NCBI RefSeq assembly: GCF_037860775.1
Contig: NZ_JBBEWC010000005.1
Span: 62,001 to 126,000 of the forward strand
DNA: 64,000 bases
Direction of reading: 5' to 3'
Source: Emticicia soli
Lineage (GTDB): Bacteria > Bacteroidota > Bacteroidia > Cytophagales > Spirosomataceae
The notes under the pieces were generated by a model. That model saw only the letters and a list, made by a program, of their open reading frames with translations. It did no database searches and was not told where the DNA came from. A program made the position numbers and the translations under genes. Below are positions 1 through 8,667 of the stretch, one piece after another. Numbering within the stretch: the first letter of the stretch is position 1; each line of letters begins with the position of its first letter.

Positions 1-108
1 CTTAAAACATGAAGAGTATTTATAAGGCGTATGCAACATTTTGTATCATTTAGTAGTTTTTTATGAGAAGAGTCATAAGTTTTTTAGATTTAGACAGCAA
101 AAAATACT

Positions 109-116
109 TAATTTTG
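109..116 (+). promoter_or_regulatory. Candidate -7 promoter element
   Basis: TAATTTTG matches the Bacteroidota -7 consensus TAnnTTTG and lies 19 bases before the ATG at 136. No TTTG box was found at the expected -33 distance, so this is a half match only. Confidence 0.3.
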
Positions 117-135
117 CCAAAAAATACTTCATCTC

Positions 136-1092
136 ATGGAACAAGCATTGCTTGACGAAATACCGTCATTAGATTTGGCCGATTTTACATCAGGAGACCC
201 TGAGCGTAAAGCTAAATTTGTACAAGAAATTGGTAAAGCCTTTAATAATATTGGTTTTGTAGCTATCAAAAACCACGGACTCACAGAAGAATTAAGAGTA
301 AAACTATATGATGCAGTGCAGAAGTTCTTCTATCAGCCTGACGAACTGAAGAAAAAATATGAATTTCCTGAACTGGCAGGTCAAAGAGGATATGTAGGCA
401 AAGGCAAAGAAACTGCCAAAGGCCACAGCCGCCCCGATTTAAAAGAGTTTTATCATGTAGGTCAACCAGCGCCCGAAGGAGATATGTATAAAAATATTTT
501 TCCGGCTGAGGTGCCTGAGTTTGAAACGTATACCAGCGAGGTTTACAAAACTTTCGAAAATACAGGGAAAACCCTTTTAAGCGCCATTGCGCTTTATTTA
601 GACCTACCGGAAGATTATTTCGAAGCCAAAGTAAAAAATGGAGATAGCATTTTAAGAGCCCTCCACTATTTTCCGATTGAAAACCCGGATGCTTTACCTG
701 AGGGAGCAGTACGTGCAGCCGCACACGGTGATATTAATCTGATAACACTACTAATGGGTGCGTCGGCCGAAGGTTTAGAAGTATTGCGTTTAGATGGCAA
801 GTGGATTCCGGTTACGGCATTGCCCGACCAGATTATTATTAATGTAGGTGATATGCTCGACCGCCTGACGAATCATAAACTTAAATCGACTATACATAGA
901 GTGGTGAATCCGCCACGTGAGAAAATGAAAACCTCACGTTTCTCAATTCCTTTCTTTATGCATGCTCGCCCCGAAACAGACTTAACTTGTTTGGATAGTT
1001 GTATCGATGTAAACAATCCGAGACGTTATGAAAACATGACCGCCGGAGAGTTTCTTGATGAAAGATTAAGAGAGTTGGGGCTGAAAAAATAG
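136..1092 (+). CDS. Isopenicillin N synthase-like 2OG-Fe(II) oxygenase
   Basis: Cytosolic non-haem iron dioxygenase of the isopenicillin N synthase / plant-type 2-oxoglutarate oxygenase family; its substrate cannot be predicted. The N-terminal DIOX_N-type part (about residues 5-120, with GFVAIKNHG) is followed by the jelly-roll 2OG-Fe(II) domain. The iron triad is visible as H197 and D199 (HGD) and H254 (STIHRV); the 2-oxoglutarate-binding R268-x-S270 motif (SRFS) follows. At 318 residues it is full length for the family. The start is the first ATG, 20 bases after a TAnnTTTG element. It stands alone and is closed by a perfect hairpin at 1119-1146. Confidence 0.9.
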   Translation: MEQALLDEIPSLDLADFTSGDPERKAKFVQEIGKAFNNIGFVAIKNHGLTEELRVKLYDAVQKFFYQPDELKKKYEFPELAGQRGYVGKGKETAKGHSRPDLKEFYHVGQPAPEGDMYKNIFPAEVPEFETYTSEVYKTFENTGKTLLSAIALYLDLPEDYFEAKVKNGDSILRALHYFPIENPDALPEGAVRAAAHGDINLITLLMGASAEGLEVLRLDGKWIPVTALPDQIIINVGDMLDRLTNHKLKSTIHRVVNPPREKMKTSRFSIPFFMHARPETDLTCLDSCIDVNNPRRYENMTAGEFLDERLRELGLKK

Positions 1093-1118
1093 CCGTTCGT
1101 AGTCAAAAAAAAGCGTGT

Positions 1119-1146
1119 AGCACAGAAAGTATAGTTTTTCTGTGCT
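1119..1146 (+). terminator. Hairpin terminator after the oxygenase gene
   Basis: Perfect 10-bp stem AGCACAGAAA / TTTCTGTGCT (1119-1128 with 1137-1146) and an 8-base loop, 27 bases after the oxygenase stop. The run of T is in the second arm rather than after it, so the termination role is inferred. Confidence 0.6.
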
Positions 1147-1190
1147 ATATTTATGTTCTTTACTGAATCACAAACTATCGTGTAGATTTG

Positions 1191-2372
1191 ATGCGCAAAA
1201 CCCGCCAGATTCGATATTTCATTTTTTTGAAAGATGTTATGATTCTTGCCCTTACCTGCTTTGGGGGGCCACAAGTGCATTTAACTATGTTTCTGGAAAG
1301 GTTTGTAAAGAAAAGAAACTATTTAACCGAGGCCGAGCTGCTTGAATTGCAAGCACTTTGCCAGATTCTACCGGGTCCTACTTCTACCCAGACAATTACG
1401 GCATTGGGCTTTCGTTTAGGTGGCGCAAGTTTAGCCTATGTTACACTTTTTATCTGGATACTCCCCGGAGCAATACTCATGACCCTTGCCGCTTTAGGCA
1501 TTACCTATATTGAGAAGAGTCAGTTAGCTACCCTGACGCGTTTTATTAAGCCGATGGGAGTAGCCTTTATTATGTTTGCTGCTTTTTCGATAGGTATGAA
1601 AGTAATAAAAACGCAGGTAAGTGTTTTGTTAATGATATTGGCCGCCATTGCGGGCTATTTCTTCCCATCGCCATACATTACCCCAATCTGGATTTTGCTG
1701 GGTGGCCTTGCCACAGCACTCAAATTTGGTGAGCAAGAAAAAATGCAGAAAGAGCCTATAAAAATACAGTGGGGAAATTTCTTTTTATGGTTGAGTGTAT
1801 TACTTTTTTCTGCAGGCTTAGGGGCTTTTACACACGCTTTACCTATTCGTTTATTTGAAAACTTTTATAGAAATGGGAGCCTGACTTTTGGCGGAGGGCA
1901 CATTCTTAAACCTTTACTTTATAATGAGTTTGTAAAGTTTAAGCACTATCTGACAGCCGATGAATTTTTGTCCGGTTTAGCCATCGTAGAAGTAGCCCCC
2001 GGGCCTGTGTTTTCTATTTCTTCGTTTGTCGGTACCTTATCAATGCGAGATTGGGGCATAAGCGGCGAGCTATTGGGTAGTTTTGTAGCAACTATGGGTA
2101 TTTTTCTGCCGGGTACATTCCTGATTTTCTTTGTTATCCGATTCTGGGACCAACTGAAAAAATATCGTGGCATCAGGGCTTCTTTAGAAGGCATAAATGC
2201 CGCCAGTACTGGCCTCACGGCTGCGGCGGCATTTTCTCTCTTTCAACCTATGTATGTGGATTTAGTATCGGTTATGACTATCGTCCTTACTTTTCTTTTA
2301 CTACAAACACGTTTTGTGCCTGTTTATTTAATTATTCTTGGTGGATTATTAATGGGCTGGGCAAGTGCCTGA
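1191..2372 (+). CDS. chrA: Chromate transporter, CHR family (two-domain)
   Basis: Inner-membrane transporter of the CHR superfamily, whose studied members export chromate; other anions are possible. Two homologous halves are visible. The first has FGGPQVHLTMF and a LPGPTSTQT motif (residues about 22-70). The second has LTFGGGH followed by VAPGPVFSISSFVG (about 225-275). These FGG and PGP signatures define the family. The 393-residue length fits the long, two-domain form and about ten hydrophobic segments can be read. A TTG at 1188 directly precedes the ATG at 1191; the ATG was chosen. It appears monocistronic and converges with the next gene. Confidence 0.88.
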   Translation: MRKTRQIRYFIFLKDVMILALTCFGGPQVHLTMFLERFVKKRNYLTEAELLELQALCQILPGPTSTQTITALGFRLGGASLAYVTLFIWILPGAILMTLAALGITYIEKSQLATLTRFIKPMGVAFIMFAAFSIGMKVIKTQVSVLLMILAAIAGYFFPSPYITPIWILLGGLATALKFGEQEKMQKEPIKIQWGNFFLWLSVLLFSAGLGAFTHALPIRLFENFYRNGSLTFGGGHILKPLLYNEFVKFKHYLTADEFLSGLAIVEVAPGPVFSISSFVGTLSMRDWGISGELLGSFVATMGIFLPGTFLIFFVIRFWDQLKKYRGIRASLEGINAASTGLTAAAAFSLFQPMYVDLVSVMTIVLTFLLLQTRFVPVYLIILGGLLMGWASA

Positions 2373-2437
2373 CAAGTGGTTGTGAAAGCCCAAAAATTTT
2401 AAAGTTGTGTGAATTCAGTAAGTATCTTTATGTGGCT

Positions 2438-2926
2438 TTATTTAATAGCAAAGCGTGCTGTAAGGGCTACGTCATCGAGCCATATACCTTGATAACCAAT
2501 CAGGTTAATGGCAGGCTTCCAGTCAACACTCAAATTAAGCGGTATTTCTTTAAATGTATATTCTAAACCTAATATACCGTCGGCTCCTATAACTGTATGA
2601 GAACCATTGTTATCAAACCAAGGGTTGCCATATCTTGCGCCATCTCCCCAAACACCTACGTGCCCACCAACACCATAATACCAACGCCAGCCTGCGGTTT
2701 TGAAAGCCGGAGCATGAATCTGATACAAGCCTGTAATGTTAATACCTCTCCAACGAGTGTAAAGAATCCCCTCTACCGATTTCTTTTGAGTCATGTTATA
2801 CTTAATACTCAATCCATAGCCGTAATTCAACCTCACACCTACACCTACTTTGTATGGGTTCTGGGCAGAAGTCGTTAACGCTGAAAAAATAACCAAACTC
2901 GAAAGCAAAAATAGTTTACGCATCAT
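2438..2926 (-). CDS. Exported small beta-barrel-like protein, function unknown
   Basis: A 162-residue protein with a clear Sec signal peptide (MMRKLFLLSSLVIFSALTTS, then AQN). The mature part has alternating aromatic/hydrophobic strands (LNYGYGLSIKYNM, RWYYGVGGHVGVWG, LGLEYTF, LSVDWKPAINL), a pattern typical of small outer-membrane beta-barrels of the OmpX/outer-membrane beta-barrel type. I do not recognise a named family. Two consecutive ATG codons (2924-2926 and 2921-2923) can start it; the first is used. It is divergent from the DUF4382 lipoprotein gene across a 311-bp region with inverted repeats. Confidence 0.72.
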   Translation of the reverse strand: MMRKLFLLSSLVIFSALTTSAQNPYKVGVGVRLNYGYGLSIKYNMTQKKSVEGILYTRWRGINITGLYQIHAPAFKTAGWRWYYGVGGHVGVWGDGARYGNPWFDNNGSHTVIGADGILGLEYTFKEIPLNLSVDWKPAINLIGYQGIWLDDVALTARFAIK

Positions 2927-3237
2927 TTTTAATTAAGTGGCTCGCTTAAGCGATAAATAGTAGTTAAAAAAACTTTTGTCGTATATAAACGTTAAAATCT
3001 TGTTCCAATCTTTTTTTACTTATTTTCTATCTTGTTCAATCGCTGATTTTGTAGAAAATTGTTGAATGTTGTGGAATAAAATCTACAACGTTTATACGAT
3101 AAGCTGACATATATATTATGGTATAAAGTTTTTGTTTTTCGGTAAAATTAACTTTGTCAAAATTAAAAACACTATATGAAACCATATGAAGCAGACTTGT
3201 ACCTTTCAGTTTATTTTTTCACTAATTCCTAAGTTTT
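2927..3237. other. Divergent intergenic region with inverted repeats
   Basis: This AT-rich 311-bp gap separates divergent envelope-protein genes. It holds a 10-bp palindrome CGCTTAAGCG (2943-2952), an inverted pair (2979-2993 with 3087-3099), a direct repeat of ATCTTGTTC(C)AATC (2997-3010 and 3029-3041), and a TAnnTTTG element at 3149-3156. No ORF or RNA gene is seen. Confidence 0.6.
3149..3156 (+). promoter_or_regulatory. Candidate -7 promoter element for the DUF4382 gene
   Basis: TAACTTTG fits TAnnTTTG. A TTTG lies at 3131-3134, but its 14-base spacing is shorter than the usual 19 or so. The predicted leader would be about 75 nt. Confidence 0.3.
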
Positions 3238-4209
3238 ATGAAAGTTTCAAGAATGTTTTTTAGTGCAATCCTAATTGGTTCATTAGGCTTTTTCCAAATC
3301 TCGTGCGATAATTCTACTAATGACCCAGACCCATCTAAAGGCAATTTAAAAATTGCTATTACCGATGCCCCAATTGATAACCCCGATGTAAAGGGTGCCT
3401 TTGTAACAGTAACAGAAATAAAAGTAGACGGTAAAACATTTGAAGGTTTTAAAGGACCCAAAACAGTAAATCTACTCGAATTACAAAATGGTAATTCAGT
3501 CAGTTTAGGAGATGGTGAATTTGATGCAGGTAATTTTACTAAAATTACACTTGTATTAGATTATGAAAAAGACCAGTCAGGTACAGCGCCAGGGTGTTAT
3601 ATTCAGAAAACCGATAATACTAAACAGAAAATACAACTGTCGGGTAATACACAAAATACCATTGATTTAACTACCAAAGAGTTTATTGTAAGTAAGGGAA
3701 CAAGTACAGATTTAGTGCTTGATTTCGATTTGAGAAAAGCTATTAAAAGCGAGACTTCCGGCAGCCAGACAACTTATTCTTTTGTAAATTATACTGAATT
3801 ACAATCATCAATCCGAGTGGTTGAGCGTACCTCATCTGGTAATATTAGTGGTAAAATAGAGAATTATAATGCTACTACTATGGGTAATGTGGTGGTGTAT
3901 GTATATAAAAAGGGTAATTTCAATCAGGCCACTGAAACGCAAGGGCAGGGTGATAGTAAGATACAATTTAAAAATGCTATTACAAGCGCTAAGGTAGATG
4001 CTAGTGGGAATTTCAAAGCAGCATTTTTGGAACAAGGGGATTATGAAGTGCATTGTGCTTCGTATAAGAAACCCACAGGTGGCCTATTCGGCTTGATAGC
4101 TTTATTAAACCTTGAAAGCAAAAATAGCATTGATTTATCAAGTATTGCTGTTAAATCAAATGCTGACGTTAATCTATCTATTGCGGCCAGTACAATATTA
4201 AGTTTGTAA
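3238..4209 (+). CDS. DUF4382 domain lipoprotein
   Basis: A 323-residue lipoprotein. Residues 1-23 form a type II signal peptide ending in the lipobox QISC-D, so Cys23 is the expected lipidation site. The mature start is a low-complexity DNSTNDPDPSKG linker. DUF4382 follows at about 35-195: GNLKIAITDAPID, then VTVTEIKVDG, LLELQNG and NFTKITLVLD, which are characteristic of the domain. From about 200 a carboxypeptidase-like/SpaA-like beta-sandwich is seen (GNISGKIENYNATTMGNVVVY...ASGNFKAAFLEQGDYEVH). The biochemical role of DUF4382 is not known to me. A strong hairpin terminator follows at 4308. Confidence 0.85.
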   Translation: MKVSRMFFSAILIGSLGFFQISCDNSTNDPDPSKGNLKIAITDAPIDNPDVKGAFVTVTEIKVDGKTFEGFKGPKTVNLLELQNGNSVSLGDGEFDAGNFTKITLVLDYEKDQSGTAPGCYIQKTDNTKQKIQLSGNTQNTIDLTTKEFIVSKGTSTDLVLDFDLRKAIKSETSGSQTTYSFVNYTELQSSIRVVERTSSGNISGKIENYNATTMGNVVVYVYKKGNFNQATETQGQGDSKIQFKNAITSAKVDASGNFKAAFLEQGDYEVHCASYKKPTGGLFGLIALLNLESKNSIDLSSIAVKSNADVNLSIAASTILSL

Positions 4210-4307
4210 GATTTTAAATTATAGCCATGAAAACATAAATGTGTTACAACTGTTCGGAATAGAAACACATTAAATTTGAAGTTAGAATTGTTTGAACGCA
4301 CACATCG

Positions 4308-4328
4308 AGCCGCTTTTAGCGGCTTTTT
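4308..4328 (+). terminator. Rho-independent terminator after the DUF4382 gene
   Basis: Perfect 7-bp GC-rich stem AGCCGCT / AGCGGCT (4308-4314 with 4318-4324), a TTT loop and a following TTTT tract. Confidence 0.8.
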
Positions 4329-4402
4329 GTGGTTTTATAGTAAAGCTATTCAATATGTTTGGAATAATTATTAGCTTTACTTATTCAAAATAATCAAGCA
4401 AA

Positions 4403-5671
4403 ATGCCTCAGTCTTTTCAATTTAAAATAACTCTGCTACCAGGGCATATTGAACCGCCTATCTGGAGAAAAATAATTATTGATAGCGAAAAAACCTTATT
4501 CGACCTACATTATGTGATTCAAGGAGCAATGGGTTGGACTGGCTCACATTTATATGCCTACTATCATGCTGATGAAAAAGGAGATATTAATAGAGCAAGG
4601 AATGGCTACGCTGATTTAAGATTGATGGAAGATGAACCAGGCTATCATGATGATAAGTTTTTTAGGATTAAAGATATTTTTAAGAACATAGATGACATGA
4701 TGTTTTACGAATATGATTTTGGCGATGGTTGGGAGCATATTATTCGTTTAGAAGCAATCACGGAAACATCACAAAAGACTGTGTCGATGTGTATAGACGG
4801 TGAAAGAAATTGCCCTATCGAAGATTGTGGTGGTTTATATGGGTATTTGTCGTTGGTCGAAGCAGTAAAAAATCCGAGGAGTAAGCAGGCAAGAGAAATG
4901 AGAGAGTGGATTGGAGAGCCTTATAATCCTGAAAAATTTGATTTACAAGTAGCCAATCATAATATAGAATTTGTCAGAAAAATGACAGAATCGAATATTG
5001 TTCAGAGTACATTTTTCGGAGGGAATTCGGGTAACTTGGGCTTAGATATATCAGACTTTTTAGATTCTTTAATCTTTGGTAATCAGGATTTCTTTAGACA
5101 GATAAACCGATTATCACTTTCAGGTCAAGTTTTGGTATTGAAAATTACAGTTCAGGGCTTAAAACCTGAGGTCTCAAGAACAATAGAAGTAGAACCAAAA
5201 CTAAAATTCAGAGATTTAATGAAGTTAATTCGAGCCTCGTTTGGTTGGATAAGTGCTGAAACTGACATGGGATATTATTTTATTTTAGGAGGAGATAAAT
5301 TTGGGAAAACTTCTCTTTTCAAGGGTTGGTACAGCCAAGTTGCACAAAAAAAGATTCCTGTAGCACTTTATGATGATTCAACAATAAAACTAAGTGATGT
5401 TTTTACAGAAGAGGGTATTGCAGTTAATAGTTATATGCCTTTAAATGCCTGGAAGTTCAGAATTAAATGCATATCTATAAAAAGTAAAGAAAAAAATAAA
5501 GATTACCCCACTTGTGTGGCAGGTAAAGGCAATTTAACACAAGTCCCACAGATTTTTGATACTCTGGAACTATATATTAATTCTCTTAGTGCTGGCAAAG
5601 GAATAATCTCTGCAAATGCCGATTTAGAAGCAATAAATGGGTATTTGCGAAATATAAAAAAGAAAAAATAG
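4403..5671 (+). CDS. PRiA4b ORF3-like protein with a second, degenerate domain copy
   Basis: The N-terminal half (about residues 5-185) is a PRiA4_ORF3-like domain: FKITLLPGHIEPPIWRKI, FDLHYVIQGAMGW, YDFGDGWEH and a CIDGERNCPIEDCGG segment. Databases often call this domain 'IS1096 TnpR-like', but no recombinase catalytic motif or transposon ends are present, and the function is unknown. After a linker, residues about 241-420 repeat the plan in weaker form: LVLKITVQGLKPEVSRTI, FRDLMKLIRASFGW, a tail-of-strand AWKFRIKCIS and CVAGKGN. The acidic DFGDGWEH and CPxEDCGG signatures are lost in this copy. The protein is cytosolic by appearance. It converges with the histidine kinase gene, only 4 bases apart. 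Confidence 0.8.
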   Translation: MPQSFQFKITLLPGHIEPPIWRKIIIDSEKTLFDLHYVIQGAMGWTGSHLYAYYHADEKGDINRARNGYADLRLMEDEPGYHDDKFFRIKDIFKNIDDMMFYEYDFGDGWEHIIRLEAITETSQKTVSMCIDGERNCPIEDCGGLYGYLSLVEAVKNPRSKQAREMREWIGEPYNPEKFDLQVANHNIEFVRKMTESNIVQSTFFGGNSGNLGLDISDFLDSLIFGNQDFFRQINRLSLSGQVLVLKITVQGLKPEVSRTIEVEPKLKFRDLMKLIRASFGWISAETDMGYYFILGGDKFGKTSLFKGWYSQVAQKKIPVALYDDSTIKLSDVFTEEGIAVNSYMPLNAWKFRIKCISIKSKEKNKDYPTCVAGKGNLTQVPQIFDTLELYINSLSAGKGIISANADLEAINGYLRNIKKKK

Positions 5672-5675
5672 CATC

Positions 5676-7109
5676 TTACACCGAAATCATTTTCTGTACC
5701 TGAGTATTCTTAACCAGATTTGGAGTCTTAGGGAAAAACAGATGGAATTTAGCCCCTTTACCTAATTCGCCTTCGGCAAAAATAAAACCGTTGTGGTTGC
5801 CCATTACTCGCTTGCAAATAGCTAATCCAATGCCGGTTCCTTCATAATCTTGCCGACCATGCAAGCGTTGAAAAATGATAAAAATCTTTTCGGCATAATT
5901 AGATTCAAAACCAATACCATTGTCTTGAAAACAGATGTGGTAAAAGGTATTTTCTTCTCTGATACCCTCAATGAAGAAAATATCTTTGCCCGACATTTCT
6001 TCTGAGGTTATTTCAATCACCGGAGCTACGCCATTTCGGGCAAATTTGATAGAATTACTTAGAAGGTTATAGAAAAGCTGTTTCAACTGAAACGAAAAGC
6101 CCAGTATAAGAGGGAGGTCTTCGGTAATGATACGCACATTCTTCTCGTCGATTGATATAGAAATATCATTTTCTACCTCTTCTAATACTGTATTTAAATC
6201 AACTATTTCAAATTCCTGCCCACTATGATTAACAGTGCGTGAGAATGTCAGCAAATCGTCAATCAGTAATTGCATTCGCTCAGCAGATTTTTCTATTTTT
6301 TCAATAGATTCCTTCCCGTCCTGATTAAGTACCTGATAATGTTTCTTTAACAAGATTCCGCTGAAGGCTCGTATTTTTCGTAGAGGTTCTTTTAAATCGT
6401 GAGAGGCTACATAGGCAAACTGTTCAAGTTCAGAGTTTGAGCGTTGGAGCTTGTCCAGGTTGTTTTCTAATGCTTTCTGAAATTTGATACGTTTGCGTAA
6501 TTCATAGATAAGAAAGCCAAACGAAGCGAATAATAGCAAGGCTGATGAAGCAGACAATGCTATAATATAGCCAGGCAGGTGCTTATCGTTGGTTATTTTT
6601 AAATCATATTTATTGTTCAGAATTTGTTTTTCGGTTAACAGAAAGAGATTCATCGTATTTCGTATCTCATCCATTTTGTTTTTATCTTCCCTTAAGTTAT
6701 CAGGGCTGATAGCTTCTTTTGCCCGGGCTAGTTTTATATTTTCATCAGTAATCTTAATTTTATCGGCAATGAGCTTTTTCAGATGCGTAAGTCTCGACGT
6801 CTGCGTAATGTTATGTTCTACCAGGTCTTCTAAGTCATTAATTATTTTTCCTACAACCCTGTAAGCATCATAATATGGGTTAAGAAATACATTGCGCCCA
6901 GTAAGAAGATACCCTCTTTGCCCCGCCTCCATGTCTTTCATCTTCGAAATAAGTTCTTCTCCTTTCATCATCACCTGATAGTTACGCTCGATATCATCCA
7001 TATACGCCAATGTCTGATGTACTTTCAAATAAGAGATTATAGTAAGTATCAGCAAGAGGATAATACAGGAGATAAACGAAATCGTTACGTATCTGAACGG
7101 TTTACGCAT
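5676..7109 (-). CDS. CHASE3-domain sensor histidine kinase
   Basis: Membrane-bound sensor kinase of 477 residues. A transmembrane helix (about 8-30) precedes a periplasmic CHASE3 domain (about 35-175, with MKDMEAGQRGYLLTG). A second transmembrane helix (about 185-207) and a short coiled coil lead to HisKA with H237 in VASHDLKEPLRK. The HATPase_c domain has an N box (LLSNSIKFA), a G1 box (DNGIGFE) and a G2 box (GTGIGLAICKRV). The catalytic part resembles phytochrome-like or hybrid-partner kinases with the HDLKEPL H-box. No response regulator is next to it, so its partner is unknown. The input signal cannot be read from the sequence. Confidence 0.92.
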   Translation of the reverse strand: MRKPFRYVTISFISCIILLLILTIISYLKVHQTLAYMDDIERNYQVMMKGEELISKMKDMEAGQRGYLLTGRNVFLNPYYDAYRVVGKIINDLEDLVEHNITQTSRLTHLKKLIADKIKITDENIKLARAKEAISPDNLREDKNKMDEIRNTMNLFLLTEKQILNNKYDLKITNDKHLPGYIIALSASSALLLFASFGFLIYELRKRIKFQKALENNLDKLQRSNSELEQFAYVASHDLKEPLRKIRAFSGILLKKHYQVLNQDGKESIEKIEKSAERMQLLIDDLLTFSRTVNHSGQEFEIVDLNTVLEEVENDISISIDEKNVRIITEDLPLILGFSFQLKQLFYNLLSNSIKFARNGVAPVIEITSEEMSGKDIFFIEGIREENTFYHICFQDNGIGFESNYAEKIFIIFQRLHGRQDYEGTGIGLAICKRVMGNHNGFIFAEGELGKGAKFHLFFPKTPNLVKNTQVQKMISV

Positions 7110-7408
7110 AAATTATAATAGGTTTATGTAGCAATGTAACGTTAGTGTTAGTTATACAAACGAAAAACAATGTGGTTTAGTCAGTCAAAGTTAAAAATTC
7201 TCTTCCTGATTTTCAGATTAATCTCTACAAAAATTAAATAAATAAAATCAAAAACAAACCAAAAAACAAGGTTTTTGAGGAAAAAAATACCCAATATGGA
7301 TAATTAATAATGCTAGAAATCAGACAATTGGTTTGTGGTACAGTTATTTTCTCAATATTCTTAAAAAATATTTAACGAAAGAGATTTTCACACAAATTCA
7401 TAAAGATT

Positions 7409-8374
7409 ATGGACCAGTTAACAGATTCACGAAAAAGAGCCTTTACAGGATTGTTAGTAGGAGCCTTAGCAGTGGCTACGGCTTTCGGAGTGTATCAGGC
7501 ATACCGTTCGAGCACAATAGCAGATGAGCGTGATAGATTTACAATACAAACAGACTCGTTGATGACAGTAAAGAAAAACCTTGAAGAAGAAATAGGTGGA
7601 CTTACAAAAGATTTGAACGATGAACGAGACGAAAATGCCGAATTAGTAAACAAAACCGAATATATTAATGGTTTGCTAGCTCAGAAGGAAAAGGTTTTGG
7701 CAAGACTAAACAAAGAGGCCAACAGCCTGAGAAGTCAGAACAAATCGAGAGATGAGCAAATCACTATTCTGAACAATCAGATTATAGCTTTGAACGATGT
7801 AAAAGCGTTAATGGAGAGAAACCTGACAGATTTGCAAGCAAATAATGCTACTTTGGTTTCTGAAAACACCGAATGGAAGGTAAAATATGACGAGTTAAGA
7901 GCGCAAAGCGATGAGCTAAATGCACATATTGCCTCATTAAACAAGAAAGTAGATGATATTATATACGAATCACCAGCCGATAATTTTAAAGTTGAAGTAC
8001 TCAAACCAAATTCTAAAGTAACAGCTAAGGCAAAAAAGGCACATACACTTAAAGTTTCTTTTGTGGTACCAGAAATGATAAAAACAAGTACCGAAGATAA
8101 ACAATTGTTATATCTGACAATTTTGGACGATAAAAATGTTCCGGTAAAAGGTTCTGAAAAAGAAGTAAGTATAATGAAAGGCGAAAAACTAATGCCAATT
8201 GCTGTACATGCCACTCAGACAGTAGATTTTTCGAAAAATCCACAAAACACAACTTTTATGTTTGATGTGAAAGAAAAATTGAAACCGGGTACTTACAAAG
8301 CTGCAGTTTACTCAAACAACGATTATTTAGGAACTGTAGAGTTTAAAGTTAGAAATAGCTTCTTATTCTTCTAA
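7409..8374 (+). CDS. Membrane-anchored coiled-coil protein (paralogue A)
   Basis: A 321-residue protein of unknown function. A short cytoplasmic segment is followed by one transmembrane helix (about 12-30), a long coiled coil (about 40-185, heptad-rich, Asn/Glu/Lys-rich) and a C-terminal beta domain (about 195-315). That last domain matches the C-terminus of the gene at 21858-22769: TAKAKKAHTLKVSFVVPE against IVKGRKARDITIMFDLPD, VDFSKNPQNTTF against VDFTRNPQRVTL, and EKLKPGTYKAAVY against EKLKSGVYMAELF. Both start MDQ. The topology suggests an envelope spacer or scaffold, but that is inference. A strong terminator follows at 8391. Confidence 0.82.
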   Translation: MDQLTDSRKRAFTGLLVGALAVATAFGVYQAYRSSTIADERDRFTIQTDSLMTVKKNLEEEIGGLTKDLNDERDENAELVNKTEYINGLLAQKEKVLARLNKEANSLRSQNKSRDEQITILNNQIIALNDVKALMERNLTDLQANNATLVSENTEWKVKYDELRAQSDELNAHIASLNKKVDDIIYESPADNFKVEVLKPNSKVTAKAKKAHTLKVSFVVPEMIKTSTEDKQLLYLTILDDKNVPVKGSEKEVSIMKGEKLMPIAVHATQTVDFSKNPQNTTFMFDVKEKLKPGTYKAAVYSNNDYLGTVEFKVRNSFLFF

Positions 8375-8390
8375 ATTATAGCATTTGTAT

Positions 8391-8427
8391 AAAGGTGGTA
8401 GCTCATTACGAACTGCCACCTTTTTTT
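8391..8427 (+). terminator. Rho-independent terminator
   Basis: Stem AAAGGTGG / CCACCTTT (8391-8398 with 8416-8423), extended by three more pairs including a G-T wobble, followed by seven T. It closes the coiled-coil gene. Confidence 0.85.
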
Positions 8428-8610
8428 ATGTTTAGTTTATTGACAATTTTATTATATTCATTTATAAACCAATGCTTATTTAAGGCCTATTTTTAAAAAC
8501 TAGGTTAAAAATAGTATAAAAAAAGAAAAATATAAATACTACAGAGGGTTTTATTAGTCGGTTTTAAAATATAGATATGAGCATTGCAAGTTTTCTTGCT
8601 TAACATACAA

Positions 8611-8647
8611 AAAACGGCATGAAATAACGCTTATTTCATGCCGTTTT
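8611..8647 (-). terminator. Rho-independent terminator of glyS
   Basis: Perfect 17-bp stem (8611-8627 with 8631-8647) around a 3-base CGC loop, core ACGGCATGAAAT. Read on the minus strand it lies 20 bases after the glyS stop and ends in a U-rich tract. Confidence 0.88.
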
Positions 8648-8667
8648 GGCTATAAAGAAAAATAAAT

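Noticed and set aside
281..724. A 147-residue open frame on the minus strand inside the oxygenase gene
   Set aside because: It lies fully within a well-supported enzyme gene and shows no family-like pattern; it is a shadow frame.
4403..5671. Possible transposon or IS passenger (TnpR-like label)
   Set aside because: No terminal repeats, no transposase and no recombinase motif were seen, so the PRiA4_ORF3 domain alone does not mark a mobile element.
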